Shown here one piece after another: positions 19,722-31,636 of a DNA stretch of 64,000 nucleotides. The stretch comes from Rhodocyclaceae bacterium (lineage in GTDB: Bacteria > Pseudomonadota > Gammaproteobacteria > Burkholderiales > Rhodocyclaceae). The translations under genes and the position numbers were made by a program. Below the pieces are notes generated by a model. The model ran no database searches, was not told where the DNA came from, and saw only the letters and a program-made list of their open reading frames with translations. The stretch covers positions 1-64,000 of the forward strand of contig WBUF01000002.1 of assembly GCA_008933825.1 (NCBI GenBank). The letters run 5' to 3'. Each line of letters begins with the position of its first letter. Positions within the stretch are counted from its first letter, which is position 1.

Positions 19722-20267
19722 ATGAAAAAAACCGCAACTGCCCTGGCGCTCGGCGCCGCGCTCCTCGCCCCGGCCCTGGCCCAGGTCGACGCAGCGAAAA
19801 GCAGCGTCGTCGCCGTCTCGAAGCAGATGGGCGTGCCGGTGGACGGCAAGTTCAAGCGCTTCACGGCGCAGGTCAGCTTCGACCCGGCCAGGCCGGCGGA
19901 AGGAAAAGCCAGCGTCGAGATCGACATCGCCAGCTTCGACCTCGGCGCCGAGGACTTCAACCGCGAGACGGCCAAGCCGGAATGGTTCAACGCCGCGAAA
20001 TTCCCCAAGGCCACCTTCGTCGCCAGCGCCATCAAGCCGGCCGGCGCCGGCAAATTCGAGGCCGCCGGCAAGCTCACCATCAAGGGCATCACGCGCGACG
20101 TCGTCGCGCCGGTGAGCTTCAAGGCGGAGGGCGGTCAGCAGGTTTTCGAAGGCGTGCTGCCGATCAAGCGCCTGCAATTCAACATCGGCGAGGGCGAGTG
20201 GAAGGACACCGCCACCGTCGCCGACGACGTGCAGATCAGGTTCCGCATCGTCACAGCGAAGCAGTGA
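19722..20267 (+). CDS. YceI-family periplasmic protein, first copy
   Basis: A 181-residue protein with a signal peptide (MKKTATALALGAALLAPALAQ) and a YceI lipocalin-like barrel, which binds isoprenoid-type lipids such as quinone tails in characterised members. Typical stretches are SVVAVSKQMGVPVDGKFKRFTAQVSFDP, NAAKFPKATFVAS and GKLTIKGITRDVVAPVSF. It starts one base after the b561 stop. It is more divergent than the second copy and lacks cysteines. Confidence 0.9.
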   Translation: MKKTATALALGAALLAPALAQVDAAKSSVVAVSKQMGVPVDGKFKRFTAQVSFDPARPAEGKASVEIDIASFDLGAEDFNRETAKPEWFNAAKFPKATFVASAIKPAGAGKFEAAGKLTIKGITRDVVAPVSFKAEGGQQVFEGVLPIKRLQFNIGEGEWKDTATVADDVQIRFRIVTAKQ

Positions 20268-20296
20268 ATCCCAACCCAAGCACAGGAGATGACAGC

Positions 20297-20863
20297 ATGA
20301 AACTGCAAGCCCTCGCCGCCGTCCTGGCGGGACTGACTTTTTCCCCGGCCTTCGCCCAGACCTACAACGTCGAGCCGAACCACACCTACCCGAGCTTCGA
20401 AGCCGGCCACCTCGGCATTTCCGTGTGGCGCGGCAAGTTCAACAAGACCTCGGGCAGCATCACGCTCGACCGCGCGGCAAAGAGCGGCACGGTGGACATC
20501 GCCATCGACGCCGCCTCGATCAATTTCGGCCACGCCAAGATGGAGGAGCACGCCCGCGGCAAGGATTTCTTCAACGTCGAACAGCACCCGAAGATCACCT
20601 ACAAGGGCAAGATATCCAAATGGAACGGCGATGCGCCGGCCGCGGTCGAGGGCCAGATGACCCTGCTCGGCGAAACCAGGCCGCTCAACCTCGCCATCAA
20701 CGCCTTCAAGTGCATCCAGCACCCGATGCTCAAGCGCGAAGTCTGCGGCGCCGATGCCTCCGGCAGCTTCAAGCGCTCCGATTACGGCATGAAATACGGC
20801 CTGCCGATGCACGGCGACGAGATGAAGCTCGCCATCCAGATCGAAGCCATCAAGGCCGACTGA
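20297..20863 (+). CDS. YceI-family periplasmic protein, second copy
   Basis: A 188-residue YceI protein with signal peptide ([16 protein letters not shown]). The barrel begins TYNVEPNHTYPSFEAGHLGISVWRGKF, the classical family opening, and includes DFFNVEQHPKITYKGK. Two cysteines near the end (FKCIQHPMLKREVCGAD) could pair. An AGGAGAT ribosome-binding site precedes the ATG. The signal-peptide codons contain a full copy of the dispersed 25-bp motif. Confidence 0.93.
   Translation: MKLQALAAVLAGLTFSPAFAQTYNVEPNHTYPSFEAGHLGISVWRGKFNKTSGSITLDRAAKSGTVDIAIDAASINFGHAKMEEHARGKDFFNVEQHPKITYKGKISKWNGDAPAAVEGQMTLLGETRPLNLAINAFKCIQHPMLKREVCGADASGSFKRSDYGMKYGLPMHGDEMKLAIQIEAIKAD
20317..20341 (-). repeat. 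Dispersed 25-bp motif, copy 5
   Basis: On the minus strand AAAAGTCAGT, nine bases, ACGGCG; identical over 25 bases to the copies at 5111 and 56660. It is antisense in the signal peptide of the second yceI (AVLAGLTF). Confidence 0.92.
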
Positions 20864-20958
20864 GCCGGCCTCGCGCACCAGGCAGGGGGCGCCGCGGCGC
20901 CGCGATTTCCTCCTGGCTCGCCGGCTGAGCCCGGCGCTCGGTTAAACTTGCCGGCATC

Positions 20959-22452
20959 ATGTCGCTCGCCGTCCTCAGGAGCCGCGCCCTCGCCGGCACG
21001 GATGCGCCGGAAGTCACCGTCGAGGTGCACCTCGGCCGCGGCCTGCCGTCCTTCGCCATCGTCGGGCTCGCCGACACCGAGGTGAAGGAGGCGCGCGAGC
21101 GCGTGCGCGCCGCCATCCAGAACGCGCGCTTCGAGTTCCCTGCCTCGCGCATCACCGTAAACCTGGCGCCGGCCGATTTGCCGAAGGAATCCGGCCGCTT
21201 CGACCTGCCCATCGCGCTGGGCATCCTCGCCGCCTCGGGCCAGATCGGCGGCAAGCATCTGGCCGAGCACGAGTTCGCCGGCGAACTCTCGCTCACCGGC
21301 GAACTGCGCCCGATCCGCGGCGCGCTGGCGATGTGCCTGGCGGCGCGCGGCAAGGCGCGCAGCTTCGTGCTGCCCGCCGAGAGCGCCGCCGAAGCGGCAC
21401 TGGTCGGCGCGGCCACCATCCTGCCGGCGAAGTCTCTGCTGGAGGTTTGCGCCCACCTCAACGGACAGCAGGCACTCGCGCCCTATGCCGGCGCGCCGGC
21501 GGCGGGGACGCCAGAGTATCCGGATCTCGCCGACGTGAAGGGCCAGGCGCAGGCCAAACGCGCGCTGGAAGTCGCCGCGGCCGGCGGCCACAGCCTGCTC
21601 ATGATCGGCCCGCCCGGCACCGGCAAGTCGATGCTCGCGGCGCGCTTCCCCGGCCTGCTGCCGCCGATGGACGAAACCGAGGCGCTGGAAGCGGCGGCCA
21701 TCCACTCCTTGAACGGCGGCTTCCGCATCGAGCAGTGGATGCGCCGGCCCTACCAGGCGCCGCACCACACCGCTTCGGCGGCCTCGCTTGTCGGCGGCGG
21801 CTCGCAACCGCGCCCGGGCGAAATTTCGCTGGCCCACCACGGTGTGCTGTTCCTCGACGAGCTGCCGGAGTTCGAGCGCCGCGTGCTGGAGGCGCTGCGC
21901 GAGCCGCTCGAATCCGGTCACATCCGCGTCGCGCGCGCCGCGCACCGAGTGGACTACCCGGCGCAGTTCCAGCTCGTCGCGGCGATGAATCCCTGCCCCT
22001 GCGGTTATCTGGGCGCGGCGCGCTGCCGCTGTACGCCCGACCAGGTGGCACGCTACAGAAGCAAGCTGTCGGGACCGCTGCTCGACCGCATCGACCTGCA
22101 CATCGAGGTGCCGGCGCTGGCCGAGGGGGAATTGCAGGGAAAGGCGGAAGGCGAAACCAGCGCGGCGGTGCGCGCGCGGGTGGCGGCGGCGCGCGCGGCG
22201 CAGCTGGCGCGCCAGGGCAAGCCCAACAGCCGCCTCGCGACGAAGGAGATCGACCGGCTGTGCGCGCCCGACGCGGCCGGCGCGCAGCTGCTCAAGCAGG
22301 CCATCGCGCGGCTCAACCTCTCGGCGCGCGCCTATCACCGCGTGCTGAAGGTGGCGCGCACGATCGCCGACCTTGCCGGCGCCGAGCGCATCGCGAGCGC
22401 CCACGTCGCCGAGGCGATCCACTACCGCCGTCCCGCGGGGGCTGACTTTTGA
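20959..22452 (+). CDS. comM: ComM / YifB-type AAA+ ATPase
   Basis: A 497-residue protein of the Mg-chelatase-like YifB/ComM family. ComM is a branch-migration helicase that extends heteroduplex DNA during natural transformation. The N-terminal Lon-like domain (LPSFAIVGLADTEVKEARERVRAAI, KESGRFDLPIALGILAASGQI) is followed by the AAA+ core with Walker A MIGPPGTGKSMLA, HHTASAASLVGGG, Walker B GVLFLDELPEF, and the cysteine cluster NPCPCGYLGAARCRC. The gene ends inside a copy of the dispersed motif. No competence gene is adjacent. Confidence 0.93.
   Translation: MSLAVLRSRALAGTDAPEVTVEVHLGRGLPSFAIVGLADTEVKEARERVRAAIQNARFEFPASRITVNLAPADLPKESGRFDLPIALGILAASGQIGGKHLAEHEFAGELSLTGELRPIRGALAMCLAARGKARSFVLPAESAAEAALVGAATILPAKSLLEVCAHLNGQQALAPYAGAPAAGTPEYPDLADVKGQAQAKRALEVAAAGGHSLLMIGPPGTGKSMLAARFPGLLPPMDETEALEAAAIHSLNGGFRIEQWMRRPYQAPHHTASAASLVGGGSQPRPGEISLAHHGVLFLDELPEFERRVLEALREPLESGHIRVARAAHRVDYPAQFQLVAAMNPCPCGYLGAARCRCTPDQVARYRSKLSGPLLDRIDLHIEVPALAEGELQGKAEGETSAAVRARVAAARAAQLARQGKPNSRLATKEIDRLCAPDAAGAQLLKQAIARLNLSARAYHRVLKVARTIADLAGAERIASAHVAEAIHYRRPAGADF
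22426..22450 (-). repeat. Dispersed 25-bp motif, copy 6
   Basis: On the minus strand AAAAGTCAGC, nine bases, ACGGCG; it covers the last codons of comM (RRPAGADF) and ends at the stop codon. Confidence 0.78.
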
Positions 22453-22461
22453 CTGGCCTGT

Positions 22462-22481
22462 TGTAGCACGGTTGTGCTACA
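22462..22481 (+). promoter_or_regulatory. Palindromic operator of the ParDE-like pair
   Basis: TGTAGCAC-GGTT-GTGCTACA, a perfect 8-bp dyad 26 bases before the antitoxin start. Ribbon-helix-helix antitoxins autorepress through such sites. Confidence 0.65.
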
Positions 22482-22507
22482 GTCACCGAAACCCCGAGGA
22501 GGCCGCC

Positions 22508-22792
22508 ATGACCACGACGACGATCCGCATCCCGGAAGCGCTGAAGGCCCGCATTGCCGCCGCGGCCAAGCGCGCCGGCACGACGCCGCACAGCTTCATT
22601 CTCGATGCCATCGCGGAGAAGGCGGACCAGGAGGAGCGGCGAGCCGACTTCAATCAGGTCGCAGAGGATCGCTACGCCCGCATCGTTGCTTCGGGGAAGG
22701 CGATCCCGTGGAACGAGATGCGCGGCTATCTCGAAGACCGGCTGGCAGGCAGGAAAGCCAGGCGCCCGGCCGCGCGCAAGCTGGCGCGCTGA
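22508..22792 (+). CDS. Ribbon-helix-helix antitoxin (CopG/ParD type)
   Basis: A 94-residue protein whose N-terminus (TTTTIRIPEALKARIAAAAKRAGTTPHSFILDAIAEKADQEE) is a ribbon-helix-helix DNA-binding fold. The C-terminal half, with the basic tail AGRKARRPAARKLAR, would wrap the toxin. It is 12 bases upstream of a RelE/ParE toxin gene and behind a palindromic operator. The GAGGAGGCCGCC before the ATG gives a good ribosome-binding site. Confidence 0.88.
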   Translation: MTTTTIRIPEALKARIAAAAKRAGTTPHSFILDAIAEKADQEERRADFNQVAEDRYARIVASGKAIPWNEMRGYLEDRLAGRKARRPAARKLAR

Positions 22793-22804
22793 CAGGCCGT
22801 CAGG

Positions 22805-23101
22805 ATGTCGCGCATCGAGCTGGCGCCGGAGCTGGCGGACGACTTCGAGCGCATCCTCGATCACCTGGCGCAACATGCAGTCGAGGATGTGCCGTCACGC
22901 ATCCGGGAAATCATCGAGGCGGTCGACGTGCTCGAACACAACCCGCTCATCGGCCGCCCGGTCGAAGCGGACAAGCGGGAGCTGATCATCGGCCGCCGCT
23001 CCCGCGGTTACGCGGCCCTATACCGTTATGTGCCGGAGATCGATACGGTTTTCGTGCTGGCGATACGCAGCCAACGCGAAGCGGGATACAAAGGGCTGTA
23101 A
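22805..23101 (+). CDS. RelE/ParE-family toxin
   Basis: A 98-residue toxin: RIELAPELADDFERILDHLAQH at the start, EHNPLIGRPVEADKRELIIGRRSRGYAALYRY in the middle and DTVFVLAIRSQREAGYKGL at the end, the usual ParE/RelE strand order. The target could be gyrase (ParE) or ribosome-bound mRNA (RelE) and cannot be decided here. It is paired with the antitoxin upstream and convergent with the following MFS gene. Confidence 0.9.
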   Translation: MSRIELAPELADDFERILDHLAQHAVEDVPSRIREIIEAVDVLEHNPLIGRPVEADKRELIIGRRSRGYAALYRYVPEIDTVFVLAIRSQREAGYKGL

Positions 23102-23115
23102 TTCAGCCCTCGTGA

Positions 23116-24402
23116 TCAAGCCGTTGTTTGCCTGCAGTGCGTTTCCCGCGCAAACACGATCAGCACGAGCGAAAGAATCACGCAGGCGTACATCACCGTG
23201 AAGCCGGCCTGCCAGGCGGCGGCATCGTAGGTGCGTACGCCGTTGGCGGTGGCGCCGCCCCACTGGCGGTCGAGCATCCAGCCCACCGCAGGCTGCAGGA
23301 ACATGCCGCCCATCAGCGGGCCCATGTTGCACACGCCGGAAGCCGTGCCCATCAGGCGCGCCGGCACCGACTCCTTGGCCCAGGCGAAGCCGATGATGAG
23401 GTTCCCCGAGAGAAAGCCGGTGACGACCAGCAGCGCGGCGAGCGGCGCGACCGTCAGCGGCAGGAAGATGATCGCCGTCCAGCAAGCGAACGCCAGCGCG
23501 GCGGTGGCGACGTAGAGCGGCTTCCTCCGGCCCATGCGCTCCGACCAGGTGCCGAGCAGCGGGCCGCCCAGCGCCCAGGCGACGAGAAAGCTCGAGGTGA
23601 TCGCCGCCGCGGTCTTGGTTTCCAGGCCGTGCACCTGGCGCAGGTAGGGCACGCCCCACAGCCCGGCGAAGGTGAGCACCGAGCCGGCGATGCCGATCGG
23701 CACGATGACCAGGATCCAGGTGTTGCGGTAGGAGAGCACGTCCAGCAGGCCGCGCAGGATCGAGCCGTGCTGTCCCGCGCCGTGGCCGGCGCCGTGGAAA
23801 TGGCTGGCATAGCCGGCTTCCGCGGGATCGTCGCGCACACGCAGCCAGATGGCGGCGCACAGCGCCGCCGTCACCAGGGCGGAGACACCCATCACGACAC
23901 GCCAGCCGAAGGCATCGACCAGCATGCGCAGCGGCACGCCGGCGAAGACGCCGCCGACCACGCCCATGAACAGCGCCATGCCCGAGGCGAGCGCGAACTG
24001 GCGCGGCGCGAACCAGTGCGTGGCGAGCTTGAGCATCGAGACGAAGGCCACCGCCACCGAGGCGCCGATGAGCAGCCGCCCGGCATTGGCCCACCAGAGG
24101 GTCGGCGAAAAGGCGAACAGCGCCGTGCCGAGCGCTGCCACGCCGGCGCCGGCGGCAAGCAGTTTCCGCGGTCCCCAGCGGTCGGCGATGATGCCCGTCG
24201 GGATCTGCATCGCCACGTAGGAGTAGAAGTAGAAGGCCGAGAGGTTGCCCAGCGCCGCGGCGCCGATGGCGAAGTCGTTCATCAGCTGGTCGGTGATGAC
24301 GGCCGGCGCCACGCGCTGGTAGAAGGCGATGAGGTAGAGCAGGGCGCCGAGGCCCCAGACGAACCAGGAGAGCCTTGCAGGAGGAAGCGGCCGTTCCGTC
24401 AT
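23116..24402 (-). CDS. MFS transporter
   Basis: A 428-residue inner-membrane carrier with about 12 hydrophobic segments. The cytoplasmic loop motif IIADRWGPRKLLAAGAG sits after helix 2 and LLGTWSERMGRRKPLYVATAA in the second half. It resembles anion:cation symporters and related organic-acid carriers; the substrate is unknown. The start is taken at the ATG that overlaps the stop of the thioredoxin-like gene (ATGA), which indicates coupled translation. Confidence 0.85.
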   Translation of the reverse strand: MTERPLPPARLSWFVWGLGALLYLIAFYQRVAPAVITDQLMNDFAIGAAALGNLSAFYFYSYVAMQIPTGIIADRWGPRKLLAAGAGVAALGTALFAFSPTLWWANAGRLLIGASVAVAFVSMLKLATHWFAPRQFALASGMALFMGVVGGVFAGVPLRMLVDAFGWRVVMGVSALVTAALCAAIWLRVRDDPAEAGYASHFHGAGHGAGQHGSILRGLLDVLSYRNTWILVIVPIGIAGSVLTFAGLWGVPYLRQVHGLETKTAAAITSSFLVAWALGGPLLGTWSERMGRRKPLYVATAALAFACWTAIIFLPLTVAPLAALLVVTGFLSGNLIIGFAWAKESVPARLMGTASGVCNMGPLMGGMFLQPAVGWMLDRQWGGATANGVRTYDAAAWQAGFTVMYACVILSLVLIVFARETHCRQTTA

Positions 24403-24941
24403 GCGAAAGCCTGCGCCCACCACAGGCGCGCGCGCAGGCCCCAGCCGGTGGTGTAGCCCAGGCCCGAGAAGCGGATGGTCCGATTGCGGTCGACGACGAA
24501 CCAGGCCGGCGTCGCGCGCACGCCGAGCGACCAGGCGATCTCGCCGCGCGCATCCACCAGCGCCGGGTAGGACAGTTTGCGTTCCCGCATGTGTTTCGCC
24601 ACCGTCTCGGCATTGCCCGACTGCATGGCGAGTGTCAGCACCGGCCAGTCTTCCGCTAGCGAAGCGATGGCGCCCTCCTCGGCGCGGCAGACCGGGCAGT
24701 CGCTCGACCAGACATAGAGCAGAAGCGGCCGGCCGCCGGCTTCCTGCAGGTAGGTTTCGAGAGTCACCGGACGGCCGTCGGCGAGCCGGCCCGCGATGGG
24801 CGGCATGGCGCCGGCCTGCATCTCGCGTCCCTGCCAGAACTGCAGGGCGACGAAGGCGATGAGAAACAACCAGATTTCGACAGGCAGACCGAAGCGGCGC
24901 TTGGCGGATGGCGCCGACCCGAACAAGTTCAAATTCAGCAC
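24399..24941 (-). CDS. Membrane-anchored thioredoxin-like (TlpA/ResA-type) protein
   Basis: A 180-residue protein with one N-terminal membrane helix (EIWLFLIAFVALQFW) and a periplasmic thioredoxin fold. The redox pair is Cys-Pro-Val-Cys in VWSSDCPVCRAEEGAI, and the cis-proline loop is in RATPAWFVVD. It likely reduces or exchanges disulfides in the periplasm. The GTG start at 24941 is inferred: it overlaps the end of the rhodanese gene and is followed by a plausible short cytoplasmic lead. Confidence 0.82.
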   Translation of the reverse strand: MLNLNLFGSAPSAKRRFGLPVEIWLFLIAFVALQFWQGREMQAGAMPPIAGRLADGRPVTLETYLQEAGGRPLLLYVWSSDCPVCRAEEGAIASLAEDWPVLTLAMQSGNAETVAKHMRERKLSYPALVDARGEIAWSLGVRATPAWFVVDRNRTIRFSGLGYTTGWGLRARLWWAQAFA

Positions 24942-25321
24942 TGTTCCCAGGGCAGCCCGTCGAAGCGCCAGCCGGCCTTGGTGCCGCGCCGGTGGTTGTC
25001 GTCCAGTTCGCCCTCGAAGCCGTGCAGCACGTTGTAGACCTGGGTAAAGCCGGCTTCCTCCAGCGCGTGGCCGGCGGAAACCGAGCGGTTGCCGCTGCGG
25101 CAGATGAGCACGATGGGGCGGTCGACGCTGGCCGCCTTCTTCACGTGGGCGACGAAGTGCGGGTTGATCTCCCAGTCCGGGCCATCGTTCCAGGGAATCA
25201 TCATGGCGCCGACCGGATGGCCGACGAAGAGGAACTCCATCTCGCTGCGGCAGTCGATGAACAGCGCCGTCGGGTTGTCGTGCAGGAACTGGTGGGCTTC
25301 CTTGGGTTCGAGGTGCTTCAT
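24935..25321 (-). CDS. Single-domain rhodanese-like sulfurtransferase
   Basis: A 128-residue rhodanese. The active-site loop CRSGNRS holds the persulfide-carrying Cys, followed by SAGHALEEAGFTQVYNVLHGFEG. The N-terminus KHLEPKEAHQFLHDNPTALFIDCRSEMEF is typical of small cytosolic members. It is likely to shuttle sulfane sulfur. The ATG at 25321 is used because the longer upstream frame would run through the promoter shared with the divergent lipoprotein gene. Confidence 0.9.
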   Translation of the reverse strand: MKHLEPKEAHQFLHDNPTALFIDCRSEMEFLFVGHPVGAMMIPWNDGPDWEINPHFVAHVKKAASVDRPIVLICRSGNRSVSAGHALEEAGFTQVYNVLHGFEGELDDNHRRGTKAGWRFDGLPWEQC

Positions 25322-25403
25322 GTCTGTTCTTTCTCCGGTGGGGCGATTCGAGTATAGCAGAGGCTTTTCGCCGCCTCCCGGCTGGAATACACTGGTGCGC
25401 ATC

Positions 25404-25901
25404 ATGATCATGCAGCGTTTCGCTCAGGCCGCCCTTCTTTTCATCTGTGCCGGCTGCGCCAACCTCGGCACGGGCGGCTTCGCGCCCGGCACCACCACGG
25501 AAGCGGACGTGCGGGCGAAGCTGGGCGAGCCCGGCATGAGCTGGACGGAACCCGACGGCGGCAGGCTGCTCGAATACTCCGGCCAGCCCAACGGCACCTT
25601 CTGCCACATGATCCTCATCGGCCCCGACGGCAGGCTGCGCGAGATCCGCCAGGCCTTCACCGAGGCGAACTTCCGCCGCGTCGTGCCCGGCCTGGCTCGG
25701 GACCAAGTGCGCCGCCTGCTCGGCCGGCCGGAGGAGACCCTGCGTTTCCACCTCAAGCCCGACGAAGAGGTGTGGACCTGGCGCATCGACGAGACCACCG
25801 AGAAGTACGATTATTTCAACGCCTATTTCGGCAGCGATGGCCGCCTGCTGCGCAGCGAGCGAATGGTCGTATACAAGGCCAGCGGACCGAGTTTTTTCTA
25901 G
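25404..25901 (+). CDS. Small lipoprotein of the SmpA/OmlA type
   Basis: A 165-residue predicted lipoprotein. The leader ends in LLFICAGC, giving a lipobox Cys at about residue 18. The mature part has two copies of an SmpA/BamE-like unit: TTTEADVRAKLGEPGMSWTEPDGGRLLEYSG and LARDQVRRLLGRPEETLRFHLKPDEEVWTWR. Such small proteins are anchored in the outer membrane; an assembly role is possible but not shown. The next feature downstream is the metH riboswitch. Confidence 0.8.
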   Translation: MIMQRFAQAALLFICAGCANLGTGGFAPGTTTEADVRAKLGEPGMSWTEPDGGRLLEYSGQPNGTFCHMILIGPDGRLREIRQAFTEANFRRVVPGLARDQVRRLLGRPEETLRFHLKPDEEVWTWRIDETTEKYDYFNAYFGSDGRLLRSERMVVYKASGPSFF

Positions 25902-25943
25902 CCGAAATTGACAGCCCCTCCCCATCGGCGTAAGGTTCGCCCT

Positions 25944-25999
25944 GCGCCGATTTGATCGTCAGCTTGCGGGGCGCGAACCAAATTCCGCTAAAGCGAGCG
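25944..25999 (+). ncRNA. SAM-II-type riboswitch upstream of metH
   Basis: GCGCC, loop GATTTGATCGTCAGCTTGC, GGCGC, then AACCAAATTCCGCTAAAGCGAG. The loop and the GCTAAAGCGAG block are nearly identical to those ahead of metX, and the order of parts follows the SAM-II consensus. The loop CTTGC can pair with the downstream GCGAG, as expected for a pseudoknot. A terminator follows within a few bases. Confidence 0.85.
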
Positions 26000-26002
26000 C
26001 AG

Positions 26003-26039
26003 ACCCGTTCGCCACACCGACGAACGGGTTTTTGTTTTT
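26003..26039 (+). terminator. Intrinsic terminator in the metH leader
   Basis: ACCCGTTCG pairs perfectly with CGAACGGGT (26021-26029) across a 9-base loop, followed by TTTTGTTTTT. It sits between the SAM-II-like aptamer and metH, so high SAM should favour termination. Confidence 0.88.
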
Positions 26040-26050
26040 ACGGACCGATC

Positions 26051-29710
<3,660 letters not shown>

Positions 29711-29783
29711 GCAAGGAGATGTGGGGGGGCTTGTCTAGGCTAGCAGTTAAGATACGCGCAAAGAAAACAATAAATTCAATCTA

Positions 29784-29805
29784 CTAGAAAGAATTTCTTT
29801 GCTAG
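29784..29805 (-). terminator. Hairpin downstream of the AlbA-domain gene
   Basis: On the minus strand CTAG-C-AAAGAA, a short loop, and TTCTTT-CTAG, followed by a T-rich but interrupted tract. It lies 22 bases after the stop of the minus-strand gene in an AT-rich 116-base gap. It could terminate that gene; the stem is AT-rich, so the call is tentative. Confidence 0.45.
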
Positions 29806-29826
29806 CACGTTGCTAATTTTGAACGT

Positions 29827-31560
29827 CTAGCTAAGCCCTCCGGGAGCTCCGGGGCCTAGTCGCCATACTGCTGTTGCTTTGGGGCCTTCGCGCTGAATGA
29901 GCCCTTCGCGGCGCATGGCCTGCAGGAGGTTGCGGATTTTGTGGTTCTTCTGTGTGGCATCAAGAATCTCCGGCAATTTCGCCAATAGCAACTCATCGAT
30001 TTCCTTCCGGGAGGCTTGGCCGTAGCTTTGGAGGAAATCGACTACCAGTTTCCGGTAGTAGCCATCGTCGAAACCGCGATTGCGGATGTAGCGCGCCCTC
30101 TGCCCAGTCCATTCGGCGACCCTTGCCGAAACGAAGTAATTGGGCGAGCGCCCCTCGATCAGTTTCAGCGCCTTCAATTCCCGCGCTTGTTCCGGCGACA
30201 AAGCGCGACGTTTCTGCACCTGGTCCAGCAGCAATACATGGTAAAGTTCAAGGTCATTGCGCTTCATCAGCATTTGCGTGTATTTCACGTCGAGTACCTG
30301 GCCGGTGATGGTGAGTTCGACGCGCGGGTGGCCCTGTTCGTCCGGGTCGAATGAATAGTCTGGCAAAGGGAAGAACCGTTCGCGCTGGGTCTCGAACATG
30401 CGGCGGATGCCGCTGCCGACTTGGTCGATCATGCGCAGGCGGATCATGCCGTCGATCAACCACTGGTTGCGATAATGTTCGGGCGGCGACTGATGCTCCA
30501 GCATCCACTGGACGCTTGGCGGAATGAACTGGCCGAGATTGCTGAACACCAGCCGGTCCGGATGCTCGACGACATTGATCTTGCCGCCGAGGCGATAGTC
30601 CTGATGCGCGATGCAGTTGTGCAGGGCTTCGCGCATCACCCAGGCGTCGTAGCGTGGCAGTGCGGTCGGAAACAGCGTGCCGTCGGGCATGTGCTCGATG
30701 ACAACATTGCGGATGCGGGCATACACCTTGTCCGTCGACAGCAGGAAGGGGATGCCGAAAGGCTGCGAAGTCTCGGTGCGATTGCGGTTGTCGCGCAGGA
30801 TCCAGCTGATCTTGGCATCGACCGGCGAAAGGAAGTGCGCCGCTTCGTCCTTGCCAAGCAACAGCAGCGCCGAGCGGGTGACCTTTCCCTGCTTGGTGAT
30901 CCGCGCCTTGTTGAGCAGCGTCGGCACGTCCCACGTCTCGGCCTCGGCGCGAATCTGGGCGTGCCGCGCCGAGTCGGGTTCGCTCTTCAGCAGATACTCG
31001 GTGAAGCGCCTACGCGCAGCTGCAACCGCCTCGTGGTCGAAGTCATCCAGCGTCGCCCCATGCACCACCTCACCTGACCAGTCGTCCTTCTGCCCCAGCA
31101 TCGCCCACAGTCGCGATTCCTTGTCTGGATGATCGGACAGCCGTGTCTTGTGGCTATCGATGCGGATGTAGCGGATGTTCTGAAAGGCGACCGGCGCGCT
31201 GCGCGCCGGGTGAATCTCCAGCATGACGATCCGCCCTTCAGGGTGGTCGACTTGATGGAAGGCAAAGTCCGCGCGCGGCACCGTCATCTGCTGCAACCAC
31301 ATGACTAGCGCCTGGTTGCCTTCTTTGCGCACGAACGGATCGAATGTGGTTCCTTTCACCGCATGGGTACCGTCCTCGACGCCCCACACCACCCAAGCGC
31401 GGTCGTGGCCTTCGAGCACAGCCGCATTGGCCAGTGCCGAGATGTACTGCCCGATCTCGTCAGGGCGATCGAGATTCGACTTGAATTCCACAGTCGCCGC
31501 TTCGCGGGGCAAACTCCGCAGCCGCTCCAGCGGCTCCAGCAAGGCGATGGATTGACTCAA
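29827..31560 (-). CDS. AlbA/Schlafen-domain protein with a GHKL-like region
   Basis: A 577-residue protein. The N-terminal AlbA_2 domain (EAATVEFKSNLDRPDEIGQYISALANAAVLEG, WGVEDGT) is the nucleic-acid-binding module formerly called AAA_4. A HATPase_c_4-like module (REALHNCIAHQDYRLGGKINVVEHPDRLVFSNLGQF, DQVGSGIRRMFE) follows at about 310-400, and the C-terminus is winged-helix-like (KIRNLLQAMRREGLIQREG). Such proteins are usually called RecG-like or transcriptional regulators, and some accompany defence islands. It is slightly AT-richer than its neighbours and no partner gene is obvious, so lateral gain is plausible. Confidence 0.8.
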   Translation of the reverse strand: MSQSIALLEPLERLRSLPREAATVEFKSNLDRPDEIGQYISALANAAVLEGHDRAWVVWGVEDGTHAVKGTTFDPFVRKEGNQALVMWLQQMTVPRADFAFHQVDHPEGRIVMLEIHPARSAPVAFQNIRYIRIDSHKTRLSDHPDKESRLWAMLGQKDDWSGEVVHGATLDDFDHEAVAAARRRFTEYLLKSEPDSARHAQIRAEAETWDVPTLLNKARITKQGKVTRSALLLLGKDEAAHFLSPVDAKISWILRDNRNRTETSQPFGIPFLLSTDKVYARIRNVVIEHMPDGTLFPTALPRYDAWVMREALHNCIAHQDYRLGGKINVVEHPDRLVFSNLGQFIPPSVQWMLEHQSPPEHYRNQWLIDGMIRLRMIDQVGSGIRRMFETQRERFFPLPDYSFDPDEQGHPRVELTITGQVLDVKYTQMLMKRNDLELYHVLLLDQVQKRRALSPEQARELKALKLIEGRSPNYFVSARVAEWTGQRARYIRNRGFDDGYYRKLVVDFLQSYGQASRKEIDELLLAKLPEILDATQKNHKIRNLLQAMRREGLIQREGPKATAVWRLGPGAPGGLS

Positions 31561-31636
31561 TGGATCAATCCTTCTCTATGCTCCGGTTGGCACTACGAGC
31601 GACGATCCTCATCGTCTCATCCATCTGGAAAGAATC

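Noticed and set aside
20878-20905. GGCGCCGCGGCGCC palindrome before comM as a terminator for the yceI operon
   Set aside because: There is no T run on either strand after it; composition alone can explain such a palindrome here.
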